From Candidatus Zipacnadia bacterium (GTDB lineage Bacteria; Armatimonadota; Zipacnadia; Zipacnadales; UBA5352): a DNA stretch of 64,000 bases. A program made the position numbers and the translations under genes. Below the pieces are notes generated by a model. It saw only the letters and a program-made list of their open reading frames with translations. It had not been told where the DNA came from and did not search any database. The number at the start of each line of letters is the position of its first letter. The stretch's first letter is position 1. The stretch lies in contig JALGSU010000022.1 of assembly GCA_029821735.1 (NCBI GenBank), positions 25,965-89,964 on the forward strand, written 5' to 3'. Below, piece by piece: positions 1-10,100 of the stretch.

Positions 1-255
1 TCCCACGAACTTGGTGGGGAGATGTATGACCACGAGACTGACCCGCATGAGATGCGCAATCTGTGGGATGACGAAGCGCATCGCGGGACGCGGATGGAAC
101 TGATGGAGCTGCTCTTCGATCAGGTGAACATGTATTCGCGCAAGACCGACATGGATTCCGACCGCCAACTGGATAAGGATGACTGTTTGACCGTCAGCCG
201 GCTGATCCACAAGAAGTGCCGCAAGTGGTCGGATTTCGAGGGCTTCCTGGACTGA
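1..255 (+). CDS. Sulfatase, C-terminal end (partial at window edge)
   Basis: The reading frame is open from base 1 and stops at 253-255, so only the last 84 residues are present. The segment GEMYDHETDPHEMRNL matches the tail of type I sulfatases, in which a strand carrying a (L/M)YDLxxDPxExxNL motif follows the catalytic alpha/beta domain. These enzymes hydrolyse sulfate esters, usually on sulfated polysaccharides. The formylglycine Cys/Ser motif and metal ligands lie outside the window, so activity cannot be judged. The next gene starts 32 bases downstream on the same strand. Confidence 0.75.
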   Translation, partial: SHELGGEMYDHETDPHEMRNLWDDEAHRGTRMELMELLFDQVNMYSRKTDMDSDRQLDKDDCLTVSRLIHKKCRKWSDFEGFLD

Positions 256-287
256 GGGGAGTCGCGCCAAGAGCGAGAGGAACGACG

Positions 288-1337
288 ATGAACAGTGAAC
301 GCCCAGTCGCAGGTGGTCTGCCGCTGTGGATTCAGTGGATCATCGGTCTGTGCCTGATGGCTGCCGTCGTGTGGCTGCTGTACCCCAATCTGACGGTTCC
401 CGATCCCCCGAGCAATCCCCAGGTCTCGAGCAGCTCACCCGTCGAATCACAGGTTGCCCGCTACCCGGACAGGGCCCCCGCGGGCGGCGCAGAGAGAGCC
501 ATCACCTCCAGGCAGCAGCCTGCTGACATTGCTCTTGAGAGCGCATGTGAGAATCACATCGGATACTGCGCCCGAGCGATACTCCAGAGCTCGGCGCGGG
601 ATGGGGCCCCCCTTCCGCGCGTCACCGAGTGGCTTGAGGTCGTGTGCCCGGGCGGAGTCATCGACGACGTTGTGCTTTGTCCTTCGCGCCAGGACGCCCC
701 GCTGCCTCACTACGCAATCAATACGGCTGTTGTCGGTCGAAGGCTCGACGAGATCAGTTCTCCGGAAACGACGGTGCTGCTGTGCGAGGTGGTCAACGAC
801 GGTCGACCGGTCTTCCCACACCGTGGCGGCGCCTACTACGCCTATGTGGATGGGCACGTGGAATGGCTGCATGAGCGCGACCGGCCGCCAGGTGTTCAGC
901 CCAGCGTCCCGGCCAAGTCTGTCGTCCATGGTGATATGGCTGAGCCGACCTCCAAACAGGCGCGGGAGGCCTGCATTCAGAACCTCAAGCAGCTCGCGAT
1001 CTCGCACCTGATGTACATGCAGGATTACGGCCAGATGCCGCCGGAGGACAACTGGCGCGAGTGTGTGTTCCCTTACCACAAGAGTGAAGAGACACTCAGG
1101 TGCCCCGCCGATAGGGCCGATGCGCGGTGCAGCTACGCTCTCAACCCCGACCTTGCGGGTATGCGCGGCCGCGATATGGGGCCCCTGACCAGCCCGGTGC
1201 TTCTCTACGAGGTGGACGAGCGTGGTCTCCTGGCCTTCCGCCACAGCGGCGGCGCGGTCTACGCCTTCACGGACGGTCACGTGAAGTGGGTCTTTGGACC
1301 GCCTGAGGACTCCGGGCTGTACCTGGGCGGGGAGTAG
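288..1337 (+). CDS. Membrane-anchored protein with two H-X9-DG domains
   Basis: The ATG at 288 follows a GAGAGGA ribosome site. The open frame extends further upstream, but there is no ribosome site there and it would overlap the sulfatase. The 349-residue product has one membrane helix near residues 13-33. It carries two copies of the H-X9-DG motif typical of the C-terminus of DUF1559 pseudopilins, at His178 (HRGGAYYAYVDGHVEW) and His319 (HSGGAVYAFTDGHVKW). Each is preceded by a Cys-containing segment of the C-P-x-D/S-R type, so the protein looks like an internal duplication. The usual prepilin cleavage motif is absent, so it is a bitopic membrane protein of unknown role rather than an ordinary pseudopilin. 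Confidence 0.8.
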   Translation: MNSERPVAGGLPLWIQWIIGLCLMAAVVWLLYPNLTVPDPPSNPQVSSSSPVESQVARYPDRAPAGGAERAITSRQQPADIALESACENHIGYCARAILQSSARDGAPLPRVTEWLEVVCPGGVIDDVVLCPSRQDAPLPHYAINTAVVGRRLDEISSPETTVLLCEVVNDGRPVFPHRGGAYYAYVDGHVEWLHERDRPPGVQPSVPAKSVVHGDMAEPTSKQAREACIQNLKQLAISHLMYMQDYGQMPPEDNWRECVFPYHKSEETLRCPADRADARCSYALNPDLAGMRGRDMGPLTSPVLLYEVDERGLLAFRHSGGAVYAFTDGHVKWVFGPPEDSGLYLGGE

Positions 1338-1342
1338 CGACG

Positions 1343-1867
1343 ATGGGCAAGCCGACGCGGATGTATGGGTGCCTGCCGAGATGGGTGGAATGGTCGATCG
1401 GGCTGGCCATGTTGGTGACGCTCGCAGTGATTCTGTGGCCATTCCCCCCCCGTGGGCACCGCGAGAGAGCCCGCCGCACGTCATGCGGGTCTAACCTGAA
1501 GCAGATTGCCCTCGCATCGAAGGCGTATGCTGAGGATCACGGTGGGGTGTTCCCGCCGGTGGTCCGCTGGGACAGGAGCGTCAGCCCGTATCTGCAGCAC
1601 GAAATGTTGCTCCGTTGCCCATCGGACGACCAGTCTGAGCGACTGAGCTACGGCATGAATCGGGACGTTGGCGGGACTGCTTCGGCGTCTCGAGCAGATG
1701 AAGCGACGACAATCGCCTTCTACGACGGCATCGGCACCATGGTCATCAAGCGCCACAAGGGCGGGGCCAACTATGCCTATCTCGATGGTCATGTGAAATG
1801 GTCCGAGGACCCGTCTAAGGACCCGCCCGAGCACTCCAGGCCCTTGCCATTGGCCCGACCCGAGTAG
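1343..1867 (+). CDS. Short membrane protein with one H-X9-DG domain
   Basis: The product has 174 residues and starts 5 bases after the previous stop, so the two are probably co-transcribed. A membrane helix spans residues 15-33. It is followed by CGSNLKQIALASKAYAEDHGG, resembling the CxxNLKQIxLA helix that follows the pilin helix in DUF1559 proteins. A C-x-S-D motif follows, then the H-X9-DG motif at His138 (HKGGANYAYLDGHVKW). It is a half-size relative of the upstream duplicated protein. The consensus prepilin peptidase site is missing. Function is unknown; the association with sulfatase and glycan-active genes is contextual only. Confidence 0.8.
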   Translation: MGKPTRMYGCLPRWVEWSIGLAMLVTLAVILWPFPPRGHRERARRTSCGSNLKQIALASKAYAEDHGGVFPPVVRWDRSVSPYLQHEMLLRCPSDDQSERLSYGMNRDVGGTASASRADEATTIAFYDGIGTMVIKRHKGGANYAYLDGHVKWSEDPSKDPPEHSRPLPLARPE

Positions 1868-1897
1868 CTTGAGGCAGCAGTGCTTCTGGGAGGAATC

Positions 1898-3079
1898 ATG
1901 AGTTTGCACACGGTGGCGTCCCCGCAACCCACGGGCGTTGAGTTTCGCCTCGAGACGCTGCGTCGCATAGGTGGTCGCGGCGATAACTGGTGCACCACCT
2001 GGGCGCGGGATGACTCGCAGATCACGTCCATGTGCGACGGGCTCTGGTTACCCGGTGGTGAGGGATTCCACAACCACCTGTATCGCATCTCGGGTGATCC
2101 GCAGGACCTGCGCGTCGAGGACATTCCCGGCTACCCGCAGTTCGTGCGGGGAACGGGAAGCTGGTTCGGCTACGACATCGTCTCCGTCGACGGGCTGCTC
2201 TACTCCGGCGTGTCGAAGACCCCCGCCAACCACTGGTCGGGTCCCTTCCGGGGACTGAAGCTGCTCACCTCACGCGACAACGGGGCCACCTGGTCGCGCG
2301 TCGATCGCCACGGGGCGGAGCGAGTCATCGAGCCATCGTCCGAGGCCCGCAATGAGGTCAACGCTCAGGAGATGTTCTCGCTCGAGGAATTCGGTCTGCC
2401 ACATCAGCAGCAGGAGGCCTACCCGTTCTCTTACGTCTCGTTCGTCCAGTGTGGCAGAGACAACAGCGCCGCTCGCGATGACTACATCTACATCCACTCA
2501 CCCGAGGGCGCCCACACTCACCAGCTTCTGCTCGCTCGTGTGCCGAAGAGCACGATCGGCCAGCGCGATACGTGGGAGTACTTCGTCCGCCACGACGACG
2601 ATGGCCAGCCGGTATGGAGCGCCGACATCCTCGAACGCGGACCGGTGCACACCTTCCCCGACCGAAGTGACGACGGCATGTTTTTCGGGTGGTACTCGTG
2701 GCTGCCATCGGTCGTGTGGAATGAGGGGCTGGGCCTCTACATCATGGCCAATGGCGGCACGTATGGTGGCCACGGGATGACCTCGTCGGACGAGGACTAC
2801 TATCACGGCTGGATGCACACGCGGACGGGGAGTCTGGGGCTGTGGTATGCGGAAGCGCCGTGGGGTCCGTGGCGGCAGTTCTTCTACACCGACTATTGGG
2901 CCGTGGATGATGCCGAGAACCGGACCTACCAGCCCAAGCTCTCGCCCAAGTGGATCAGCGAGGGTGGCAGGCGGATGGTCCTGATCTGGTCTGACGCGAT
3001 GAAGAACGCGGAGGGCAAGTCGCACTCGACCAACTACCTGTGGAACCAGATGGAGATTGAGCTGACGCTGGGTGAATAG
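1898..3079 (+). CDS. DUF4185-like beta-propeller protein
   Basis: The start at 1898 was chosen because GGGAGGA lies 7-8 bases upstream; an in-frame ATG at 1880 lacks this. The 393-residue product has no signal peptide. Motifs such as TWARDDSQITSMCDG, GVSKTPANHWSGPFRGLK, TSRDNGATW and SYVSFVQCGRDN are of the kind seen in DUF4185 proteins, predicted five-bladed propellers related to GH32/43-type enzymes. A late segment, LGLWYAEAPWGPWRQFFY, is the last-blade motif of such proteins. It could act on a glycan liberated by the neighbouring enzymes, but the substrate is not inferable. Family assignment is from pattern recognition only. Confidence 0.6.
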   Translation: MSLHTVASPQPTGVEFRLETLRRIGGRGDNWCTTWARDDSQITSMCDGLWLPGGEGFHNHLYRISGDPQDLRVEDIPGYPQFVRGTGSWFGYDIVSVDGLLYSGVSKTPANHWSGPFRGLKLLTSRDNGATWSRVDRHGAERVIEPSSEARNEVNAQEMFSLEEFGLPHQQQEAYPFSYVSFVQCGRDNSAARDDYIYIHSPEGAHTHQLLLARVPKSTIGQRDTWEYFVRHDDDGQPVWSADILERGPVHTFPDRSDDGMFFGWYSWLPSVVWNEGLGLYIMANGGTYGGHGMTSSDEDYYHGWMHTRTGSLGLWYAEAPWGPWRQFFYTDYWAVDDAENRTYQPKLSPKWISEGGRRMVLIWSDAMKNAEGKSHSTNYLWNQMEIELTLGE

Positions 3080-3155
3080 GTGATGGGCACCAACCGCCGC
3101 GGCGCGTGGAATGAAATGGCTGTCGCTGCCAATCCCAGACGGGGGAGACCATCAC

Positions 3156-5404
3156 ATGAACCGGCTCGTGACGATCGTCATGCTGATCTCAATCGCGGGA
3201 GGTGCCACGGCGCAGGGCATGCCGGGGTGGCTCATTGCGTCGGACTACGGGGCTTCCGGCTCGAAATTCTCGACCGATGCCGTCACCGTTGCCGACTCGG
3301 ACCAGGTGACGGTGAAGGACGTCGGCGATTTCGAGGTGGGGCAGGGGGTCATGGTCTCGCGCTGCAACATTCAGTATAGCGGCGCCAGGCTGTGGGGGCC
3401 GCGTGCGGACCATAGTGCCAGCCGGGCGCTGGAGGATCCGGAAGCTGGTTCGCCTACATGGTCGATGTCGGCCAGGCGACCCCGGCGACCTTCCGCTGGA
3501 GCGACGATCTGGGCCGGAACTGGCATGATGGCGGGCCGGTGGACGACCAGTGGCACATGCTTGGCGGCGGCACCGAGGTGCGCTTCGGCGAACTCGACTG
3601 GGAGGCCGGCTACACGGTCACCTTCAGCGCGCGGGATCAACTCGTCAGCCGCATTGAGGCGATCGAGGGCAATGTGCTGGCGCTGGCCGACAGCGCAAAC
3701 CGCAGCGCCGAGGATGCTGTAGTGCGGCACTGCGACGATGCGGCCTTGCAGGCGGCGATCGACGATGCCATCAAGCAAACGCGCAACCTGTTCATCCCGC
3801 CCGGGCACTACCGCCTGGCCCGCGGAGTTGTAGCGCGCAACGCCTCCGGACTGACCATCGAGGGCGCCAATGCGCAGGCTGTGGTTCTCGACATCAGCGA
3901 GGGCAACGGTGTGTGCGTGGCCATGTCGGGCGGCACCGAGGTGAACTTGCGCAACCTGACCATGGTCGGGCACATGGGTTTTGCGGAGGCCGACCAGGCG
4001 GGGTCGATGCGCACCCTCGGCGGGCGGGGCCTCTGGGGCTTCTACCTCAAGAAGTCGGGAGCGACTTCGATATCGGGCACTGAGCGCGTCGTGGTGGAAA
4101 ACTGTCACGCGCGGAGGATGTCCCAGGAGGCGTTTGTATCCGGTGGTGTCAGTCGGATAGCGCCTGCTCCACGCAGGAACACCAAATCGACCACCTACCT
4201 GCGCTGCTCGGCCATCGATTGCGGACGCAACGCCTTCAATGACTGGAATCTGGGGCCCGAGAACACCAGCGTCCTCAACTGCCGCATCGTGGACGTCGGC
4301 GGGTGCGCGTGGGAGGGCGCGTCGCGGTATGTGCGCTTCATCGGCAACTACGTGCGCAACTCCGGTACGATCGCGATGGGCAATCTGGGCACCTTCAACC
4401 GCGACGCATCGTTTGAGGACCTAGGTGCCGGGCAGCACATCATCGCCGACAACGTCTTCGAGAGTGGCGGCATGTATGGGGGCAAGCGCGGCAGCCGGAT
4501 GATTCGCTCTGCCCACGGCTCCACTCAGGTCATCATCCGCAACAACCTCTTCGTCAACTTCAACTCGCCGGCCATCGAGGCAAGCGGGAATGCCGATACG
4601 ACGCACTACCCCTCGGCGCAGACGATCATCAGCGGCAATATCATCGATCTGACCTGTGTCGGCGAGTCGCCGGTGGCGCGCACCGGGATTCTCGTCAGCG
4701 CCAATGACACGATTGTGTCCGACAACCAGGTGTATGCGCGCGGGGCCGTCGATCCGCTGGTGACGGGCATTCAGTTGCAGGAGCCGGCGGTGAACTTGAC
4801 CGTGCATGACAACCTGATCCGCAACTGTGGGCGAGGCCTGGTTACTACCCGCGCCCAATCGCGAGTTGGCACGGTGATTGACGAGCGCACCTTCATGCTG
4901 CCATCGTGGACGAGTGTACCGGCCGGCCGGCCGCCGGGGCATGACTATCGGGGCTGGCCCTTGGTCTGGCTGGCGGATGGCGAACCTGCGGACCGTTCCG
5001 TGCTTGAGGGTTGCGATCCGGAGACCTGCCACTTCGTGCTGCGTGAGCCCCGTGCGATGAAGGCCGGCGAGGCCTTCGAGGTCTACTCGCCCGTCGGGAC
5101 CAACTGGATGATGCACCACAACACCGTCACGGGCTGCCAGACGCCGGTGATACTCGACAGCTACGGCAGTTCGGCCTGCGTCTTCGCCGACAACATGATA
5201 TCACGTGGCGAGGCGACTGACGTGACTGAGGCCCTGACCGTGAAGGGCCGCTTCGACCTGCTCGACAACGTGTTCTCCGGCTTTGATGAGCCAGGTAGCG
5301 TCGCCCTTGGGATCTACCCGGACCGCTTCGGTGAGCCGCTGCAGAACCTGGAAAGAGGCAACACCTTCACGGACTGCGCGACCCCGGTGGGCGAGCAGCA
5401 GTAG
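3156..5404 (+). CDS. Secreted right-handed beta-helix protein, frameshifted
   Basis: An ATG at 3156 after GGGGGAG begins a signal peptide (MNRLVTIVMLISIAGGATAQ). The frame then drifts into unlikely sequence after RLWGPRAD near 3410. Homologous-looking sequence resumes in another frame at about 3435 (GSGSWFAYMVDVG) and continues to 5404. The second part has a pectate-lyase-like repeat pattern (IIRNNLFVNF, IISGNIIDL, VHDNLIRNC, VSDNQVYARG) expected of a parallel beta-helix fold. It is probably a polysaccharide lyase or carbohydrate-binding secreted protein. The break is either a true frameshift with a small deletion or an assembly error. The next feature downstream is the RNase P RNA. Confidence 0.7.
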
Positions 5405-5535
5405 GGCTTCCGGGAAGCGGGTGATGCTCGAGGGCACTGACGCTGGTACGGTGCCGTTAGTGGTCCGCTTCCCCATGACGCGGGCTGCGCTCACGTTGGG
5501 CCGCCAGGCGGGTGGATGGTAGCGAAGGGCGGCGC

Positions 5536-5564
5536 TGGTCCAACTCCCCCCGGTGGGGTATAAT
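5536..5564 (+). promoter_or_regulatory. Promoter of the RNase P RNA gene
   Basis: A consensus TATAAT at 5559-5564 lies 6 bases before the first paired base of the RNase P RNA at 5571, exactly where a -10 box belongs. The -35 position, about 5536-5541, is a weak TGGTCC. The -10 box is clear; the -35 assignment is tentative. Confidence 0.6.
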
Positions 5565-5570
5565 GGATAT

Positions 5571-5990
5571 GGAGAGTGTGTCGGGTGACCGCGGGCGAAC
5601 GCTTCGGTGTTGGCCTGAGGAAAGTCCGAGCTCCACAGGGCAGAGCGCTGGGTAACTCCCAGGCGGAGTGATCCGACGGAAAGTGGCACAGAAACGATAC
5701 CGCCCGCGCTCCCCACACCTGCGCCGATCTCTGGAGTGAATGCTCTGGAGGTGTGCAGTTGTGGGGATCGTGGGTAAGGGTGAAATGGTGGGGTAAGAGC
5801 CCACCGGCGGCATGGTGACATGCCGGCCGGCCAAACCCCGCTCGGAGCAAGCCCACATAGGGGAGCGATACGGTGGCCCGCCGTGTTCCCGGGTAGGGTG
5901 CTAGAGGCCCCTGGCAACAGTGGTCCCAGCCAAATGGTCACCGCCGGGCTTCGGCCCGGGCACAGAACTCGGCTTATAGACACGCTCTCC
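5571..5990 (+). ncRNA. rnpB: RNase P RNA (bacterial type A)
   Basis: The 420-nt RNA is bounded by a terminal helix: GGAGAGTGTGTC at 5571-5582 pairs with GACACGCTCTCC at 5979-5990. Universally conserved core elements are visible in order: GAGGAAAGTCCGAGCTCCAC (about 5619), ACAGAAA with flanking sequence near 5690, the GGTAAGGGTGAAATGGTG segment near 5773, GGTAAGAGCCCACC near 5793, and AACTCGGCTTATAGAC near the 3' end. It is the catalytic RNA that matures tRNA 5' ends. A tyrosine recombinase gene begins 185 bases after its 3' end. Confidence 0.97.
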
Positions 5991-6174
5991 AATACCGAAA
6001 TAGGGGCCGTAGCGTCGAATGTGAACGCAATTGGGGTCTGACGGGGTACATAACCTCCCATGTCATACCCACTGTCACAGACGGCCAAGCGGCTGACACG
6101 TAATCGAGGTCCTGAGCGGACGTTGTGGTCTTCGGAACGGGCAGCACACAACGAAAGGTGTGTGCGTAACTCCC

Positions 6175-7071
6175 ATGATTATGAAGACATTCGCTCAGGA
6201 TTTTCTCGTGTACCTGGAAGCTGAGAAGGGCTACAGCCCCCATACGGCCATCGCCTATTGTGACGACTTGCGACGTTTCTTCGGCTTCCTCACCGACCAA
6301 GGCGTGCCTCTGCAAGTCGAGAATGTCACCACAACACTCGTCCGCCAGTGGCTCGTAGCGATGCACCACGACGGGCTCTCGGCCACCACCATCGGTCGGC
6401 GACTCTACGGCCTGCGCAGCTTCTGGAAGTACCTCCTGACTTGCGAATACGTGGCGGACGACCCCGTCTGCAAGGTCGGTGTTCCCAAGTGCGAACGGAC
6501 GCTCCCCAAGTATCTCACCGCTGACAAGTTGGACAAGCTGTTGGCCGCGGCCCAGTGCAACAAGTATGTCATCTGCGGCTTCCGCAACTACGCGCTGATG
6601 TCGACGCTCATCTTCACGGGGATGCGGCGCGGCGAACTCATCGGACTGCAGGTAGGTGATGTCTCCTTCGAGGCGAAGACTGTTCGCGTCCGGGGCAAGG
6701 GCAACAAGACGCGCGTCATCCCGCTGGTGGACCGGGTGCTCGATGCGGTGGGGGACTGGCTGGAGCTTCGGCCGGACCACAAGGGGCATGATTATCTGTT
6801 CACCACCACGCATGGCAACCGCATCGGGCCGTGGCGGATGCACCGGATATGGCGGCGCGTGCTCGAGGACTCGGGCATCGAGGCCGACGGCGTAACAATG
6901 CACACATTGCGGCACTCGATGGCGACTCTGCTGCTGCAAAGCGGCGAGTGCAGTCTGGTCGAAATCCAGCGCATCCTCGGGCACAGCCGATTGGACACGA
7001 CAGCGATTTACCTGCATGTGACCGAGGGCGAACTGCGCGATGCAGTGAGGGCGCATCCGCTGGCAGGGTGA
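6175..7071 (+). CDS. Tyrosine recombinase (XerC/XerD-like integrase)
   Basis: This is a full-length two-domain recombinase of 298 residues from the ATG at 6175; an upstream in-frame start at 6160 is also possible. The N-terminal SAM-like core-binding domain begins with TFAQDFLVYLEAEKGYSPHT. The catalytic domain shows Arg in TGMRRGELIGLQ, Lys in VRGKGNKTRVIPL, HTLRHSMAT, and ILGHSRLDTTAIYLH with the nucleophilic Tyr. All key residues are intact. It sits between rnpB and the DUF4062 island, so it may be the integrase of that island or a housekeeping Xer-type resolvase. No ribosome site is evident. Confidence 0.9.
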   Translation: MIMKTFAQDFLVYLEAEKGYSPHTAIAYCDDLRRFFGFLTDQGVPLQVENVTTTLVRQWLVAMHHDGLSATTIGRRLYGLRSFWKYLLTCEYVADDPVCKVGVPKCERTLPKYLTADKLDKLLAAAQCNKYVICGFRNYALMSTLIFTGMRRGELIGLQVGDVSFEAKTVRVRGKGNKTRVIPLVDRVLDAVGDWLELRPDHKGHDYLFTTTHGNRIGPWRMHRIWRRVLEDSGIEADGVTMHTLRHSMATLLLQSGECSLVEIQRILGHSRLDTTAIYLHVTEGELRDAVRAHPLAG

Positions 7072-7164
7072 GGGGTGCGGACCGGCACTCTCAGAGGACA
7101 GGTCTCTCGGCAGCGTCTCGCGAACACACTCCTGCGGACAGGCGGCATCCCGGAGGGATTGGCG

Positions 7165-10100
7165 ATGGCAGGCTGGCGGACGGTAAGGGTCTTCATCAGC
7201 TCCACGTTCCGCGATATGCAGGCGGAGCGCGACTACTTGGTGCGCTTCGTGTTCCCGCGCCTGCGCGAGGAATTGCTCAAGCGGCGCGTGCACCTGGTGG
7301 ACGTGGACCTGCGCTGGGGCGTCACGGCCGAGGAAGACGCGCTCGAAGTCTGCCGTGAGATCATCGACGAGTGCCGCCCGCGCTTCATCTGCATGTTGGG
7401 CGGTCGCTACGGCTGGACCCCGCCCGGTGAGGAACGCTCCATCACCGCGGACGAAGTCTACTACGCCGCGCTGGATCGCCTCGACGCAGATGAATATCGC
7501 CACTTCTACTTCCGCGACCCCGCTGCGACCGCGTCCATCCCCGAGGGCGCCGCGCGCGCCGGCGGCTACCGCGAGTTCCCCGGCGACGATGAAACCGAAG
7601 AGATAGCACGCGAGCGCTCCCGCAAGCTGGCGGCGCTCAAGCAGCGCGTCCGCGAGGCCGGCCTGCCGGTCTTTGATTACCCGTGCGAGTGGGATGAGAG
7701 CAGGCAGCGGCTGATCGGCTTGGAGGAGTTCGGTGAGGCGGTCTACCGCGACCTGCTGGCGTCAGTGGATGACGAGTTGGGCGAGGAGCCGCCGGAGGCT
7801 TTGGACTGGTTTGCCGAAGAGAATGCGTCGATGGAGGCGTTCGTCGAGGATCGCACCGAGCGCTATGTGGTGGGCTCGCGGCAGCCGCTGGTTGATGAGA
7901 TGACTGCTCATGCCGAGGGCGTTGGGGAGCCCAGCTTGCTCGTGGTGACCGGCGAGCCGGGCTCGGGCAAGTCGGCGCTCCTGGGCAGGTTCTACCGCGA
8001 CTACGTCATGACCCACCCCGATGAGATCGTCATCCCGCACTTCGTCGGCGCGAGCCAGGGCTCGACGAGCATCCGCCAGACGCTGCGGCGTCTGTGCCAC
8101 GAGCTGGCGCAGGCGACGGGCGTCGAGGACGAGATCCCCGAGGACATCAAGGAACTGGTGCAGGCCTTCCTCGAGTTCCTCGAACGGGCCGCGGGAGGGA
8201 AGCGCGTGGTCATCGTCATAGACGCGCTGAACCAGCTCGATGCCACCGACAACGCACACGCGCTGAACTGGCTGCCGCGCGAGCTGCCGGAGGGCGTGCG
8301 CGTCGTCTGTTCGTCGCTGGCGCACGCGGCATTGGAGGCTCTGCGCCGTCGCACTGATCAGGTGCGCGAGACGGTGTGCGGGCCGTTGACCGCCGACGAT
8401 GCGGAGACAATCGTGGACGCTGCGCTGGCACTGTATCACAAGCGCTTTGACGATGCCCAGCGATCGGCGCTGCTGAGCAAGGCCGACGCGGGCAGCCCGC
8501 TGTATCTGCTGGCGGCGCTGGAGGAGTTGCGCACTCTCGGGACCTACGAGCTGATCACTGCGCGCATCGCCGACCTGCCGGGCACGGTGACCGAGCTGTT
8601 CGACTGGATACTGCGGCGGCTGGCGGAGGGCGTTGAGGGGCAGGAGGCCTTCGGCGAGGACCTGGTGTCGGCCTACACATCCTACATCGCGATCGGCCGT
8701 GGTGGGATGGCTGAGGGTGAACTCGAGGCCCTCTGCGCGCCGGTGGATGACGAGGACGAGTTCTGGGTGTTGGACCGAATGCTGCGGCCTTACCTGATGC
8801 ATCGCGGCGAACTGATGGACTACTTCCACGACCAGCTCCGCGAGGCCGTTGAGCGACGCTATCTGAGCGACGACTCGACCCGCCAGCAACGGCACCGTGA
8901 GATCGCGCCGCACCTTCAGGGGCGAGGCTATGAGTACGTGCGCACGCTCTCCGAGTTGCCCTATCACCTGACCCATGGGGCGATGTCGGAGGAGTTGGCG
9001 AAGCCCCTGACCGACCTGACCTTCATCGAGAAGAAGTGTGCGGCGGGGATGACCCATGAACTGGTGCAGGACTACAACCGTATTGGTGCCGGTCGCGGCC
9101 AGCCCGGCCCTCCAATCCGTACGGCACGGCGGCACGACGATCGGCTCGGCATCTGGTGCCCGTTCTGCCTGGCGTGGAGCGGGGTGAGTGAGGAGGACCT
9201 GAATAGTGTCATCGTCTGCCCGGACTGCGGCAGTCGCCTGAAGCTGAACGCCTTCGTGGTGGACGCCGAGTGGCGCCCCGCGCCTCGCCGCCGTGACGCG
9301 CCTGAGGACGAAACGCGCACGGGTGCCCAGGTCTCGTCGGCCCTGCACGAGTTCGCGGACTTCGTCCGGAGTCAGGCGCATGTGCTCGCCGCCCGTTCCC
9401 GGCTGGTGATGCAGCAGGCGCTCAACTGGTCTGATGATTCCGCGCCCGCGCAGGAGGCGCGGCGGGTTCCTGAACGGGAACGTGGGCCGGTCATGCGGTG
9501 GCTGAACACGCCCCTCGGCCTGGACCCATGCCTGACCACTATGGAGGGCCACGAGCGGCCGGTGGAGACCTGCGCTCTCTCGCCGGACGGGACGCAGGTT
9601 GTCTCCGGGGCGGACGATGGGACGATGAAGGTCTGGGATGCCCACAGCGGTCTGGAGCGCCTGGTGCTGGCGGGGCACGACGCCGGTGTGGACGCATGCT
9701 GCTTCGCCCCGGACGGCACCAGGATCGTCTCGGGGGCGGAGGACGGAACGCTGAGGGTGTGGGATGCGCGCAGCGGCGATGGTCTGCTGTCCCTGGATGC
9801 GCACGGCGACCGGGTGAACTCGTGCGGGGTGTCGCCGGACGGCGCGCGGATCGTGTCAGGTGGCGAGGACGGGACGCTCAGACTATGGGACGCCCAGACC
9901 GGCGAGGAGCTGGCGATGCTGCGCAGCAAGGGCGATGCCGTGAGTGCGTGCAGCTTCTCCCCGGATGGGCGCTGGGTCCTCTGGGGCTGCAGGGACTGCA
10001 CCCTCAACGTGTGCGATGCCGCCACCGGGCAGGAGCGGCTTGTGGTGGAGGTGCACCGGATGCCGGTCAACGCCTGCGCGTTCTCGCCGCTGGGAGACCG

